Shown: positions 9,131-17,083 of the stretch, piece by piece
Layout of the letters: every line of letters starts with the position of its first letter
How positions within the stretch are numbered: position 1 is the first letter of the stretch
NCBI GenBank assembly: GCA_020161435.1
Contig: JAIUNV010000001.1
Span: forward strand, 620,001 to 684,000
Origin: Bacteroidota bacterium
Lineage (GTDB): Bacteria; Bacteroidota; Bacteroidia; Chitinophagales; Chitinophagaceae
Direction: 5' to 3'
Length of the DNA: 64,000 nt
Made by a program: the position numbers and the translations under genes
The notes under the pieces: generated by a model
What the model saw: the letters and a program-made list of their open reading frames with translations, nothing else
Databases searched by the model: none
What the model was told of the DNA's origin: nothing

Positions 9131-9178
9131 ACGTTCCCTCGTCATGCTGCGTCATACCTGCACAAAAACCGAAAGAAC

Positions 9179-9571
9179 ATGACACGCACTACTACCAAAC
9201 AACTCCTGCTGACTGCCGCCATTGCACTCGCCACTTTTACCACCCAGGCCCAAACCCGCGACCGCAAAGAAGATGTACGGGACAAAAAAGAAGACGTTCG
9301 TGACCGCAAGGAAAACCGCCGCGACCGCCGCGAAGACAAGCGGGACAAAGCCGAAGACCGTCGCGACAAACGCGAAGATGTACGGGATGCCCAACACGAT
9401 GGTGGCCGCCGCGATAAACTCGAAGATGTAAGAGACCGCAAAGAAGATGTACGGGATAAAAAAGAAGACCGCCGCGATAAAGCCGAAGACAAAAGAGACC
9501 GTAAAGAAAACCGCCGCGACCGTGCCGAAAACAAAGTCGACCGCCGCACTGGTCCTTCCCGCAGAGGTTAA
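9179..9571 (+). CDS. Secreted protein of charged heptad repeats
   Basis: A 130-residue protein with an N-terminal signal peptide (MTRTTTKQLLLTAAIALATFTTQAQ) and then almost only Arg, Lys, Asp and Glu in a 7-residue period: RDRKEDV, RDKKEDV, RDRKENR, RDRREDK, RDKAEDR, RDKREDV, a break (AQHDGG), then RDKLEDV and further units to VDRRTG. There are no hydrophobic a/d positions, so a classical coiled coil is unlikely; alternating i/i+4 charge pairs fit a single alpha helix or a disordered polyampholyte. DNA repeats underlie the protein repeats, suggesting growth by unit duplication. ATG at 9179. It ends before a bidirectional terminator. Function unknown; a periplasmic spacer or stress protein is conceivable. 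Confidence 0.7.
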   Translation: MTRTTTKQLLLTAAIALATFTTQAQTRDRKEDVRDKKEDVRDRKENRRDRREDKRDKAEDRRDKREDVRDAQHDGGRRDKLEDVRDRKEDVRDKKEDRRDKAEDKRDRKENRRDRAENKVDRRTGPSRRG

Positions 9572-9572
9572 G

Positions 9573-9602
9573 GAAAGAAGTACGAGGTAAGAAGTACGAG
9601 TC
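9573..9602. repeat. AAGTACGAG-type intergenic repeat
   Basis: Two AGAAGTACGAG units just after a stop codon. The reverse-complement form appears at 11250-11279 and a related TCGTAACTTGTA-like tract at 13022-13096, each beside a gene end. Confidence 0.45.
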
Positions 9603-9658
9603 TTTTGCAGTAATACATGACCGTTACTTCCAGCTATCTTTTCTCCTGTATCAATAGT

Positions 9659-9692
9659 AAAAAAGCGAAGCGTTTTGGCGCTTCGCTTTTTT
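9659..9692. terminator. Bidirectional intrinsic terminator
   Basis: A perfect 14-base stem (AAAAAAGCGAAGCG at 9659-9672 with 9679-9692) and a 6-base loop, T-runs on both strands, between the convergent heptad-repeat gene and qorB. Confidence 0.9.
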
Positions 9693-9711
9693 ATTGAAGG
9701 ATTATGGAAAA

Positions 9712-10563
9712 TTACTGTGCAGCACCAGCCAACACTTCACGTACTGTTTCAGCGATGGGTGTGGTGGGGCGGCCAATCAATTGCGCCAGTTGCTGCTGTT
9801 CGTCCAGCAAATCGTTTTGCGCAATGCCTGTTTCCCATCCGGCAATGGTTGCTGCCAATGGTTCGGGCAAGCCAAAACTGCTGAGTAGTTTGGCGTAGTC
9901 TGCTACCGGCAGGTTGTTGTACTGCACGGGCTTGCCTGCTTGCTCCGCTACAATGGCAGCCAGCTCGGTAAGCGTATAGCTGCTGCTGCCTGCTAGTTCG
10001 TACACTTTGCCTTCGTGGCCGGTGCTTGTCAGCACCACAGCTGCAGCTTCCGCAAAATCTATACGGGCGGCAGAAGAAATTTTGCCATCACCCGAACTGC
10101 CTGCTATGGCGCCTGCATGCAATGCACCTGCTATCGCGTTTGCATAGTTTTCGTTGTACCAGCCATTGCGCAAAATCACATGCGGTATGCCCGATGCCTG
10201 CAACAATTGCTCTGTGGCCACATGTTCTTCGGCAAGGCTAATGCGAGATGTATCGGCATGCAACAAACTGGTGTATACTATCAATTGTACGCCGGCTTGC
10301 TGTGCAGCACGAATTACATTTCCGTGTTGTGTTTTGCGTTGGCCAATTTCATTGCCCGAAATCAACAAGAGTTGATCAATACCCTGCAATGCATATACAT
10401 CGGGTTGGCTGTAATCGAATGCCCTTGCTTCAATGCCGAGTGATGCGGCTTTTTCTGTGTTGCGAACGAGAGCCACCAACTGGCTGGCTTCGGTTCTTTG
10501 TAAGAGTTGTGCTACTACCAGCTGACCCAGCTGTCCGGTGGCGCCTGTGATACCTGTTTTCAT
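9712..10563 (-). CDS. qorB: NAD(P)H:quinone oxidoreductase, QorB type
   Basis: A 283-residue NmrA-like Rossmann-fold enzyme that reduces quinones with NAD(P)H, thought to limit redox cycling. Dinucleotide motif GATGQLG lies at 7-13. The sequence follows E. coli QorB closely through LVALVRN, QGIDQLLLIS, NEIGQR, YTSLLHADTS, LRNGWYNENY, GHEGKVYELAG and the C-terminal LIGRPTTPIAETV. ATG at 10563. Directly upstream (10571-10594) lies a palindrome with the same half-sites as the one before the rrf2 gene, so the Rrf2 protein is the likely repressor. rrf2 precedes it in the same direction with 45 bases between, which may also allow one transcript. Confidence 0.92.
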   Translation of the reverse strand: MKTGITGATGQLGQLVVAQLLQRTEASQLVALVRNTEKAASLGIEARAFDYSQPDVYALQGIDQLLLISGNEIGQRKTQHGNVIRAAQQAGVQLIVYTSLLHADTSRISLAEEHVATEQLLQASGIPHVILRNGWYNENYANAIAGALHAGAIAGSSGDGKISSAARIDFAEAAAVVLTSTGHEGKVYELAGSSSYTLTELAAIVAEQAGKPVQYNNLPVADYAKLLSSFGLPEPLAATIAGWETGIAQNDLLDEQQQLAQLIGRPTTPIAETVREVLAGAAQ

Positions 10564-10570
10564 AGAATAA

Positions 10571-10594
10571 AATGTAATTAAAAATGTTACAATT
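10571..10594. promoter_or_regulatory. Putative Rrf2 operator before qorB
   Basis: TGTAAT-N7-GTTACA at 10573-10591, ending 10 bases before the qorB start. Same half-site and 7-base spacer as the operator at 11045-11077. Confidence 0.6.
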
Positions 10595-10608
10595 ATGAAT
10601 AAAAAAAA

Positions 10609-11022
10609 TTAACGGTGAAATTGGGCTACAAAACTGGCGAGGGTTTTGCCTGCTAAAAAAGCAGCTATTATCTCGTCTGTTTCCAGAAACAGTTGATCGA
10701 GTTTTTTATTGATGTTTTTGCCTACAGGGCATTTATGATTGGGGTTCAGGTTTTTGCGGCCCAGCACTTCCGATTGTTTGATGGCGGCATACACTTCGGC
10801 CAGTGTAATGGCTGCCGGGGGCTTGCCCAGCATCGATCCGCCATCTTTGCCTTTGCGGGTTACTACCAGCCCTGCTGCCTGCAACACACTCAGTTCTTTG
10901 CGCACCATCACGGGGTTGATGTTGATGCTGGTGGCCAGCCACTCAGAACTCTGCCACTCGCCAGGCATGCTGGCCAGCAGGGTGAGAATGTGCATGTTGG
11001 TTGCAAACCTGGCATTGTTCAT
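10609..11022 (-). CDS. Rrf2-family transcriptional regulator
   Basis: A 137-residue DNA-binding regulator with the Rrf2 winged helix-turn-helix at about 1-65 (SSEWLATSININPVMVRKELSVLQAAGLV, then the wing RKGKDGGSMLGKPP) and a dimerisation helix. Fe-S sensing Rrf2 proteins such as IscR use three Cys in the middle; here only one Cys is seen (C in HKCPVGK), so it is of the cluster-free YwnA-like kind that may sense thiol oxidation or electrophiles through that Cys. ATG at 11022. A perfect palindrome 23 bases upstream is the probable autoregulatory operator. qorB follows in the same direction. Confidence 0.88.
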   Translation of the reverse strand: MNNARFATNMHILTLLASMPGEWQSSEWLATSININPVMVRKELSVLQAAGLVVTRKGKDGGSMLGKPPAAITLAEVYAAIKQSEVLGRKNLNPNHKCPVGKNINKKLDQLFLETDEIIAAFLAGKTLASFVAQFHR

Positions 11023-11044
11023 AATGGGGCAAATGTAGGACTTG

Positions 11045-11077
11045 TTTTTAATGTAACAAATATAGTTACATTAAAAA
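11045..11077. promoter_or_regulatory. Palindromic operator upstream of rrf2-family gene
   Basis: Perfect 13-base arms (TTTTTAATGTAAC at 11045-11057 and its complement at 11065-11077) around a 7-base AT spacer. Core TGTAAC-N7-GTTACA is repeated before qorB. Placement fits autorepression. Confidence 0.75.
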
Positions 11078-11207
11078 TTACTGAAAGCAATACGGCCTTT
11101 CCTGAAGTAGCGGACAAAAAAGGGAAAGCTACATAGTAGTAATTGGTTGAATGGTGCCAACGCCACTGCTGATACATAGTAGTACCACCGCTGACCCCCA
11201 AAAAAGA

Positions 11208-11236
11208 AAAAGCGTAGGAAAAATTCCTACGCTTTT
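11208..11236. terminator. Intrinsic terminator after the M28 peptidase
   Basis: A 13-base stem (AAAAGCGTAGGAA and complement) with a 3-base loop, A/T-flanked on both sides, 45 bases beyond the peptidase stop on the minus strand. Confidence 0.8.
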
Positions 11237-11249
11237 ACATGGTTGAAGA

Positions 11250-11279
11250 CACTTCGTAACTCGTACTTCTAACCTCAAC
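11250..11279. repeat. ACTCGTACTTCT-type intergenic repeat
   Basis: Reverse-complement relative of the repeat at 9573-9602, again touching a gene end. Confidence 0.4.
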
Positions 11280-11280
11280 A

Positions 11281-12804
11281 TTATCTGGTGAGTGCTGTAG
11301 CAGGCAATGGCTTGTCACGCTTCAGCATCTCGTTGCGGTTGGCTATTTCCCAGGCGGTGAGGAATACCAGCTGGGCACGTTTGGCCATCAGCTCAAATTC
11401 AATTTTGTCTACCGTATCGGTTGGGCGGTGGTAGTCGCGGTGAATGCCATCGAAGTAAAACAGGATGGGTACACCATGCTTGGCAAAATTGTAGTGGTCG
11501 CTGCGGAAGTAAATGCGGCTCTTATCCAGCGGGTCGTTGTAGCGGCCATCGAGCACCATTTTCAAATTTTTGTTGGCCAGTACAGATACGCCGGGCAGGT
11601 CGCTGCTCAGCTTGTCTTCACCTACGAGGTACACATACAAAGCAGAATCTTTTTTGCTTTCGTACACGGTATCGGTGCGGCCAATCATATCGATGTTGAG
11701 GTTGGCGGTTGTTTTTTCCAACGGATACACAGGATTGTTGCCGTAGTGTGCACTACCCCACAAACCTTTTTCTTCACCACTCACAGTCATAAACAAAATG
11801 CTGCGGCGGGGGCCCTTGCCTTCTGCTTTGGCTTTTACAAAAGCTTCGGCCAGCTCCAGCACACTTACGGTGCCACTGCCATCGTCATCGGCACCATAGT
11901 TGATGATATCGCCACGGCGGCCAATATGATCATAATGACCGGTTACCACCAGGAACTCATCTTTTTTATCGGTGCCTTCCAAAAAGCCGAGGATATTGTT
12001 GCTCACCAGAGTGATTTGCTTTTCGTGGTAGCTGAAGTGCACACTGGCTTTGATGTTTTTGCTCTGCAGTTTGCCGCCTTTTTCAGTAGCAGCATCGGCA
12101 CCCAACAGTTGTGCAGCAGCAGCGTCAGATACGCTAAAGAAGTTGATGCCTTGGCGGGCAGGATCTTTTACTACCGTCATACCACTCATCACAGGTTCTT
12201 TGCCATCGTTGATGCGATCGCCCAGTACGAGTACGGCAGCAGCGCCTTTGGCCTGCAGCTGACCCACCACCATAGCGGGGCCGCCAAAAAAGCCACGACC
12301 ACCGGCACCGGCCGCTGGGGCTTTCATGCGTACCAGCACCAGCCGGCCACTCACATCTACTTTGTTGTTTTTCCAAAGGCTGTCTTCCATGTTTACATAC
12401 ACAACTTCGCCAAAACTCATGTGGCTGTTGTAGTTAGCTGTAGTAGCACTGAAATCTTTGTAGAGGTTCAGCTTGCTGCCATTTACTTCCAGCGAAGCTT
12501 CGGTCAGGCTGTCGCGGTACACGTTGTACGATTGTGTCCACTGGCCATTGTTGCCGGGTTGCAGGCCAATGGCTTTCATTTGTTCGATGATGTAGGCTGC
12601 GGCTTTGTATTCGCCGGGGGTAGCGGTTTCCCGACCTTCCATTTCGGCGCTGGCCACAATGGTCAGGTGTTTTTTCAAATCGGCAGGCGTAATGGTTTGG
12701 GCATATTTGCCGGCCTGTTTGAGCGTTGGCTGCGCCATGGCTGCAGTGCCACAGAGGCAAAGACCAACGAGCAATACATGTTTTACGTTCATGGTTGTTT
12801 TCAT
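11281..12804 (-). CDS. Secreted M28-family zinc metallopeptidase
   Basis: A 507-residue exported aminopeptidase-type enzyme. ATG at 12804 gives MKTTMNVKHVLLVGLCLCGTA, a signal peptide cut near AMAQ. A PA-like domain interrupts the N-terminal half (about 120-260, AKGAAAVLVLGDR). The M28 catalytic core follows: H in VTGHYDHIG, D in GADDDGSGT, the Glu pair in VSGEEKGLWGS, D in NIDMIGR and the last His in FRSDHYNF, so both zinc sites look complete. The frame is open to 13101 but that section translates the GTCCGG repeat. An alternative ATG is at 12792. The protein likely trims peptides in the periplasm or outside. Confidence 0.92.
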   Translation of the reverse strand: MKTTMNVKHVLLVGLCLCGTAAMAQPTLKQAGKYAQTITPADLKKHLTIVASAEMEGRETATPGEYKAAAYIIEQMKAIGLQPGNNGQWTQSYNVYRDSLTEASLEVNGSKLNLYKDFSATTANYNSHMSFGEVVYVNMEDSLWKNNKVDVSGRLVLVRMKAPAAGAGGRGFFGGPAMVVGQLQAKGAAAVLVLGDRINDGKEPVMSGMTVVKDPARQGINFFSVSDAAAAQLLGADAATEKGGKLQSKNIKASVHFSYHEKQITLVSNNILGFLEGTDKKDEFLVVTGHYDHIGRRGDIINYGADDDGSGTVSVLELAEAFVKAKAEGKGPRRSILFMTVSGEEKGLWGSAHYGNNPVYPLEKTTANLNIDMIGRTDTVYESKKDSALYVYLVGEDKLSSDLPGVSVLANKNLKMVLDGRYNDPLDKSRIYFRSDHYNFAKHGVPILFYFDGIHRDYHRPTDTVDKIEFELMAKRAQLVFLTAWEIANRNEMLKRDKPLPATALTR

Positions 12805-12871
12805 TAAAGTTTGGTAGAACACTGCATCAATAGATGTGATTGCCGGAAAAATCCAGCGATGGCAATGTAGG

Positions 12872-12981
12872 GAATAGTCGGGAAGTCGGAAAGACGGAGA
12901 GTCCGGAGACAGTAGTTGGGAGAAAGACGTGAAGTCAGAAAGTCCGAAAGTCCGAAAGCCGGAACGACCGGAGTCGGAAGG
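12872..12981. repeat. GTCCGG/GTCGG-rich intergenic repeat, copy 2
   Basis: Degenerate units such as AAGTCCGAAAGTCCGAAAG, related to 7971-8128 and likewise just upstream of a minus-strand gene. Confidence 0.6.
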
Positions 12982-13035
12982 GCAAAACTGGTAGCACAAT
13001 CGGTTGATGAACTTTGGAACACTGTAACTTCTAAT

Positions 13036-13051
13036 CCCGATAGCTATCGGG
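13036..13051. repeat. CCCGATAGCTATCGGG palindrome
   Basis: A perfect 16-base palindrome; the same core occurs twice more at 25396-25411 and 25557-25572. Confidence 0.7.
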
Positions 13052-13115
13052 ACGAGAACTTGTAAACTCGTAAACTTGTACCCTCGTAACCTTAGTAACA
13101 ATAAATAGTTCAGAA

Positions 13116-16031
13116 ATGCGTCGCTTGCTTTTTATGATGTCGATGTTGTGTGCTGGTCAGTTGATGGCGCAAAAGCAACAATGGGTAGATAGTGTGTTTC
13201 AATCGTTGAGCAATGAAGAACGCATTGCGCAGCTCATGGTGATACGTACCAGCAGTATGGATGCCAAAGGCAATCCCATCATGTTTGATAGTTTGGCCAA
13301 CGATTGGGTAGGTAAATACAATGTAGGTGCAGTGTGTTTATTCCAAGGTAGTCCGGCGCAGCAGGCCGCACTGCTCAACAGCATTCAGGCCAAGGCCAAA
13401 ACGCCCATTATGGTTACGGTAGATGGTGAATGGGGATTGGGCATGCGTTTCGCAGGTGTGAAATCATTTCCATATCAGCTTACTATGGGTGCGGTAAATG
13501 ATGCAGCCGTGGTGTACAAAGTGGGGCAGGCCATTGCCGACCAATGCAAGCGGATGAACATACATGTGAACTATGCGCCGGTGGTTGATATCAATAATAA
13601 CCCCGCCAACCCGGTGATAGGGGTGCGCAGTTTTGGTGAAGACAAATACAAAGTAGCCCTCATGGGCACCCGCATTATGCAAGGCATGCAAGATGCCGGT
13701 GTAATGGCTTGTGCCAAACATTTTCCCGGTCACGGCGATGTGAGTGTAGACAGCCATTACGATTTGCCCATCATCAATAAAAACATGGATGAGCTGACGG
13801 CGTTGGAGCTGTATCCTTTCAAAGAAATTTTTGCCAAAGGCATTGGTAGTGTTATGGTAGCGCATCTTAGTATTCCAGCCATTGATAGCACCCCAAACAA
13901 ACCAACTTCTATTTCTTACAATAATATTACCACGCTGATGCGCAATGAGCTCGGTTATAACGGGCTCACATTTACGGATGCATTGGAAATGAAAGGGGTG
14001 GCCAAATATTTTCCCAGTGGCGAAGCTGCTGTGCAAAGCATCATTGCCGGCAACGACATGCTGTGCCTGCCCGCCGATGTACCCAAAACCATTGATGCCA
14101 TTAAAAAAGCCATCGAGGCAGGAAGATTGACCTGGAATGATGTGTATCATAAATGCAAGCGGGTGCTGGAAGCGAAATACGATTATGTGTTGGGTAAAAC
14201 TGCTACAGTAAATGAAACCAATTTGCTGAACGATTTGAATGCTCAGGTAGATGTGCTGCGCAAAGAAGTAGCCACACAAGCACTTACAGTGGTAAGAGGA
14301 AATGCAATGCATACCAAGCCAAAAGCCGGCAGCAAAACAGCGTACATCTTAGTAGGAAATGTGCCTGACATTCCTATGGCCAGGTTGATGAAAGCTCAAC
14401 AGCATCAGGTATTTTTTATGCCATTGAAAAATGGCACTGCAGCAACGGCCGATTCATTGCTGAAAAAAATCAATGCCTTCAAACCCGCCAACATTGTGGT
14501 GGGCTTACATGATGTGCGTCGTCAGGCGGCCAACAATTTCAGCATGGGCGAAGCTGCAGTTTCATTGGTAAAAACATTGGGTAATAAAAAGGGTAGTTCA
14601 CTGTTGTTGTTTGGCAACCCTTACGCTATGGCGCAGTTCGACTCTACCGGCTATGAAAACCTGGTGGCTTGTTATGAAGATGATTCTGTGTTTCAAACGG
14701 TGGCGGCCAGCTGGCTCAAAGGACAATTTGCGGCCACTGGGTCATTGCCTGTTACCGTAGGCAATTGGAAATTTGGCACTGGTGCTACAGCGGCCAAATC
14801 CTTTGCTGCCGTGGCCCCGGAAGCAGTGGGCATGAGCAGCGACACCTTGCGCCAGATAGATGCCATTGCTGCAGAAGCCATTGCTGCAGGTGCTACGCCG
14901 GGCTGTGTGGTAACGGTGTTGCGCAAAGGCAAACTGGTGTTTCAAAAAGCATACGGCCATTTGGATGCGGCTCAAACATTGCCCATGCAAACCAGCACCA
15001 TTTTCGATTTGGCGAGTGTGACAAAAATATCTGCTACTACAGTAGCAGTAATGAAACTGGTAGAACAAGGCAAGGTGGATGTAAAGAAAAAAGCCAGCGA
15101 TTATTTGCCTTGGCTCAAAGGTGGTGATAAGGAAAACCTGACGGTAGAAAACCTGTTGTTGCATCAGGCCGGTTTGGTAGCATGGATTCCTTTTTACAAA
15201 GAAGTAACGGATGCAGCTACTGGCAAAGCTTCGCCAGCGGTTTTTACGCCGTTTAAACAATCGAATTTTTCGGTAGAGGTAACAGACCAACTCTTTATGC
15301 GCAACGATTGGGTAGATACCATGTATCGCCGCATTTATACCAGCCCGGTAGCTGCTAAAGAACTGAAGTATGTGTACAGTGATAATGATTTTATTTTGCT
15401 GGGTAAGTTGGTAGAAGCTGTGAGTGGCTTGCCATTGGAGCAATATGTGCAGCAGCAGTTTTATGCGCCCATGGGTATGCGTACTACAGGCTTTAAACCA
15501 TACGAGCATTTTGCCAATAGCAGCATTGCACCTACTGAGCAGGAAAAGGTTTTTCGCCAGCAATTGGTTTGGGGTTATGTGCATGATCCTGGTGCAGCCA
15601 TGTTTGGCAATGTGGCCGGTCATGCTGGTTTGTTTAGCAATGCCGAAGACCTTGCCAAACTGTATCAAATGCTGTTGAATGGTGGCCAGTTTAATGGCAA
15701 GCAATATTTGAAAAAATCTACCATTGATTGGTTTACCAGTTATCAAACACCCATCAGCCGCCGTGGTTTGGGTTTTGATAAGCCGGAGAAAAACAACAGC
15801 CTGCGCAATGAAAAAACAGCTTATCCTGCGCAGTTTGTTTCTGCTGCCACTTTCGGGCACACAGGCTTTACTGGTACTTGTGTATGGGTAGATCCTGCTA
15901 CTGAGCTGGTATATATTTTCCTCAGCAACCGGGTGCATCCCGGTGGTGGCGATAATCGTACACTGCTCGACCTCAACATCCGCAGCCGCATTCATGATGT
16001 GCTGTACAAGAGTATGCAGTCAAAGCCGTAG
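13116..16031 (+). CDS. GH3 beta-N-acetylhexosaminidase / serine hydrolase fusion
   Basis: A 971-residue exported fusion. Signal peptide about 1-19 (MRRLLFMMSMLCAGQLMAQ). Residues 25-370 are a NagZ-like GH3 domain: KHFPGHGDVSVDSHYDLP with the NagZ Asp-His dyad (D212, H214) and nucleophile D288 in LTFTDALEMKG. A GH3 C-terminal-like linker domain (about 395-560) follows. Residues 575-965 are a beta-lactamase/class C serine hydrolase domain with SVTK (S634, K637), YSDND and HTGFTG. NagZ removes GlcNAc from muropeptides, so the fusion probably processes peptidoglycan fragments in the periplasm, the serine hydrolase acting on the peptide side. ATG at 13116. A short hairpin terminator follows at 16058. 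Confidence 0.92.
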   Translation: MRRLLFMMSMLCAGQLMAQKQQWVDSVFQSLSNEERIAQLMVIRTSSMDAKGNPIMFDSLANDWVGKYNVGAVCLFQGSPAQQAALLNSIQAKAKTPIMVTVDGEWGLGMRFAGVKSFPYQLTMGAVNDAAVVYKVGQAIADQCKRMNIHVNYAPVVDINNNPANPVIGVRSFGEDKYKVALMGTRIMQGMQDAGVMACAKHFPGHGDVSVDSHYDLPIINKNMDELTALELYPFKEIFAKGIGSVMVAHLSIPAIDSTPNKPTSISYNNITTLMRNELGYNGLTFTDALEMKGVAKYFPSGEAAVQSIIAGNDMLCLPADVPKTIDAIKKAIEAGRLTWNDVYHKCKRVLEAKYDYVLGKTATVNETNLLNDLNAQVDVLRKEVATQALTVVRGNAMHTKPKAGSKTAYILVGNVPDIPMARLMKAQQHQVFFMPLKNGTAATADSLLKKINAFKPANIVVGLHDVRRQAANNFSMGEAAVSLVKTLGNKKGSSLLLFGNPYAMAQFDSTGYENLVACYEDDSVFQTVAASWLKGQFAATGSLPVTVGNWKFGTGATAAKSFAAVAPEAVGMSSDTLRQIDAIAAEAIAAGATPGCVVTVLRKGKLVFQKAYGHLDAAQTLPMQTSTIFDLASVTKISATTVAVMKLVEQGKVDVKKKASDYLPWLKGGDKENLTVENLLLHQAGLVAWIPFYKEVTDAATGKASPAVFTPFKQSNFSVEVTDQLFMRNDWVDTMYRRIYTSPVAAKELKYVYSDNDFILLGKLVEAVSGLPLEQYVQQQFYAPMGMRTTGFKPYEHFANSSIAPTEQEKVFRQQLVWGYVHDPGAAMFGNVAGHAGLFSNAEDLAKLYQMLLNGGQFNGKQYLKKSTIDWFTSYQTPISRRGLGFDKPEKNNSLRNEKTAYPAQFVSAATFGHTGFTGTCVWVDPATELVYIFLSNRVHPGGGDNRTLLDLNIRSRIHDVLYKSMQSKP

Positions 16032-16057
16032 CCTGTGTCGGCCTAATCTGGGTGTTT

Positions 16058-16079
16058 AAAACCGTTGAAACGGTTTTTT
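16058..16079 (+). terminator. Intrinsic terminator after the GH3 fusion
   Basis: AAAACCG-TTGAAA-CGGTTTT followed by further T. Its core ACCGTTGAAACGGT resembles the palindromes that follow. Confidence 0.65.
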
Positions 16080-16102
16080 CCAAATTCATGGCTTCATTGC
16101 AT

Positions 16103-16122
16103 CCCACGGTTGAAACCGTGGG
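16103..16122. repeat. CCCACGGTT palindromic repeat, copy 1
   Basis: CCCACGGTTGAAACCGTGGG, a 20-base inverted repeat with a 4-base centre. Confidence 0.75.
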
Positions 16123-16231
16123 CTATGATTTGTTGTGATAGTAATTTCATCCAAATTATTACCCGCCTATGTGACGCTTTTGGCTATTCTATTACCAAGG
16201 TGTAAGAATTTTTCTTGGTTACAGATTTCAG

Positions 16232-16251
16232 CCCACGGTTTCAACCGTGGG
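16232..16251. repeat. CCCACGGTT palindromic repeat, copy 2
   Basis: CCCACGGTTTCAACCGTGGG, identical to the copy at 60859-60878 and the reverse complement of copy 1. Confidence 0.75.
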
Positions 16252-16345
16252 TGCAATGTGATGGTCAGTTTTGTAGAAAATGGATTTATCCATTTCAAAG
16301 AAAAATGAAATGGCGGCACGTTTTTATCTAACCAAATGAATCCGT

Positions 16346-16379
16346 ATTCATACCTACGGTTTCAACTGTGGGTATGAAT
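16346..16379. repeat. CCCACGGTT palindromic repeat, diverged copy 3
   Basis: The core CCTACGGTTTCAACTGTGGG is diverged, but its flanks ATTCATA and TATGAAT extend the stem, so pairing is retained. Confidence 0.6.
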
Positions 16380-16428
16380 AATAATGATGGGTCAATAAAT
16401 TCATTTACTCATAATTATCGTACATGAG

Positions 16429-16890
16429 TTAGTGCGGTATCGAACGCTTGAGGTAAGTGCTGTAGTCGGGCACTTTGCATTCGTATTTGTGCTGCATCAG
16501 CGGGCTGGTGAGCAAAAAGTCGGCGGTGCTGCGGTCGGTAGCCATGGGTATGTTCCATACGGCCGCTAAGCGAAGCAGCGCTTTAATGTCGGTATCATGC
16601 GGTTGCGCTTCCATGGGGTCCCAAAAAAATATAAGCATGTCTATTTCGCCATTCGAAATCATGGCGCCAATTTGCTGATCGCCACCCAACGGGCCACTCA
16701 TGAGTTTACGTACCGGGCGGTCCAGTTTTTCTTCGAGCAACCTACCTGTGGTACCGGTGGCAAACAGTTCATGTTTGGCCAGCATGTCGCGGTTAAAATA
16801 TGCCCATTCAATAATATCATCTTTCTTATGGTCGTGTGCTACCATGGCAATGCGTTTGCGGGCCGGCAGCTCTCTGGTTTCAAATTTCAT
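16429..16890 (-). CDS. mgsA: Methylglyoxal synthase
   Basis: Converts dihydroxyacetone phosphate to methylglyoxal and phosphate, a bypass that relieves phosphate limitation or sugar-phosphate stress. 153 residues, matching the family. The sequence tracks E. coli MgsA: LPARKRIAMVAHDHKK, ATGTTGRLL, SGPLGGDQQIGA (catalytic Asp region), LIFFWDPMEAQPHDTDIKA (conserved His), LLRLAAVWNIPMATDRSTADF and PDYSTYL. ATG at 16890 (MKFETRELPARKR) is the family start; a longer reading to 16998 is not supported. It is convergent with the GH3 fusion across the repeat cluster. Confidence 0.96.
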   Translation of the reverse strand: MKFETRELPARKRIAMVAHDHKKDDIIEWAYFNRDMLAKHELFATGTTGRLLEEKLDRPVRKLMSGPLGGDQQIGAMISNGEIDMLIFFWDPMEAQPHDTDIKALLRLAAVWNIPMATDRSTADFLLTSPLMQHKYECKVPDYSTYLKRSIPH

Positions 16891-17054
16891 GCATGAAAAG
16901 TACCTGCTTTCTGCACAGGTGCAAAATCCGTTTGTACAACCAATGTTTATAGGTTTTTGCTGCCGCTCATGGTAGCTACAACCAGCACTTTGAGGCATTC
17001 ACTGCCGCCCTTGTATTATCGGGCTGCGGGTTTGTGCATCCACTGCATTCCCCG

Positions 17055-17062
17055 CATCTTTG
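17055..17062 (+). promoter_or_regulatory. Possible -7 element of the DUF4836 gene
   Basis: CATCTTTG, one mismatch from the Bacteroidota TAnnTTTG element, 22 bases before the ATG. No clear -33 TTTG. Confidence 0.3.
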
Positions 17063-17083
17063 TGTCAAATTCTACTATCACTT

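Larger units (their letters stand above)
12805..13115. other. Gene-free region between divergent genes, with repeats
   Basis: Contains the second GTCCGG-type tract (12872-12981), one CCCGATAGCTATCGGG palindrome (13036-13051) and a TCGTAACTTGTA-like tract to about 13096. Promoters for the M28 peptidase and the GH3 fusion must lie here; none stands out. Confidence 0.6.
16032..16428. other. Gene-free region with a cluster of palindromic repeats
   Basis: About 400 bases between convergent genes with no coding frame I can support. Holds a terminator and three copies of a CCCACGGTTTCAACCGTGGG-type palindrome spaced about 110-130 bases apart. Confidence 0.75.

Noticed and set aside
12805..13101. 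N-terminal extension of the M28 peptidase
   Set aside because: Same repeat type; a proper signal peptide starts at 12804.
16100..16380. CRISPR-like array from the regular palindromes
   Set aside because: Only three copies, about 110-130 bases apart, orientation mixed, and another copy sits 44 kb away; a dispersed palindromic repeat fits better.
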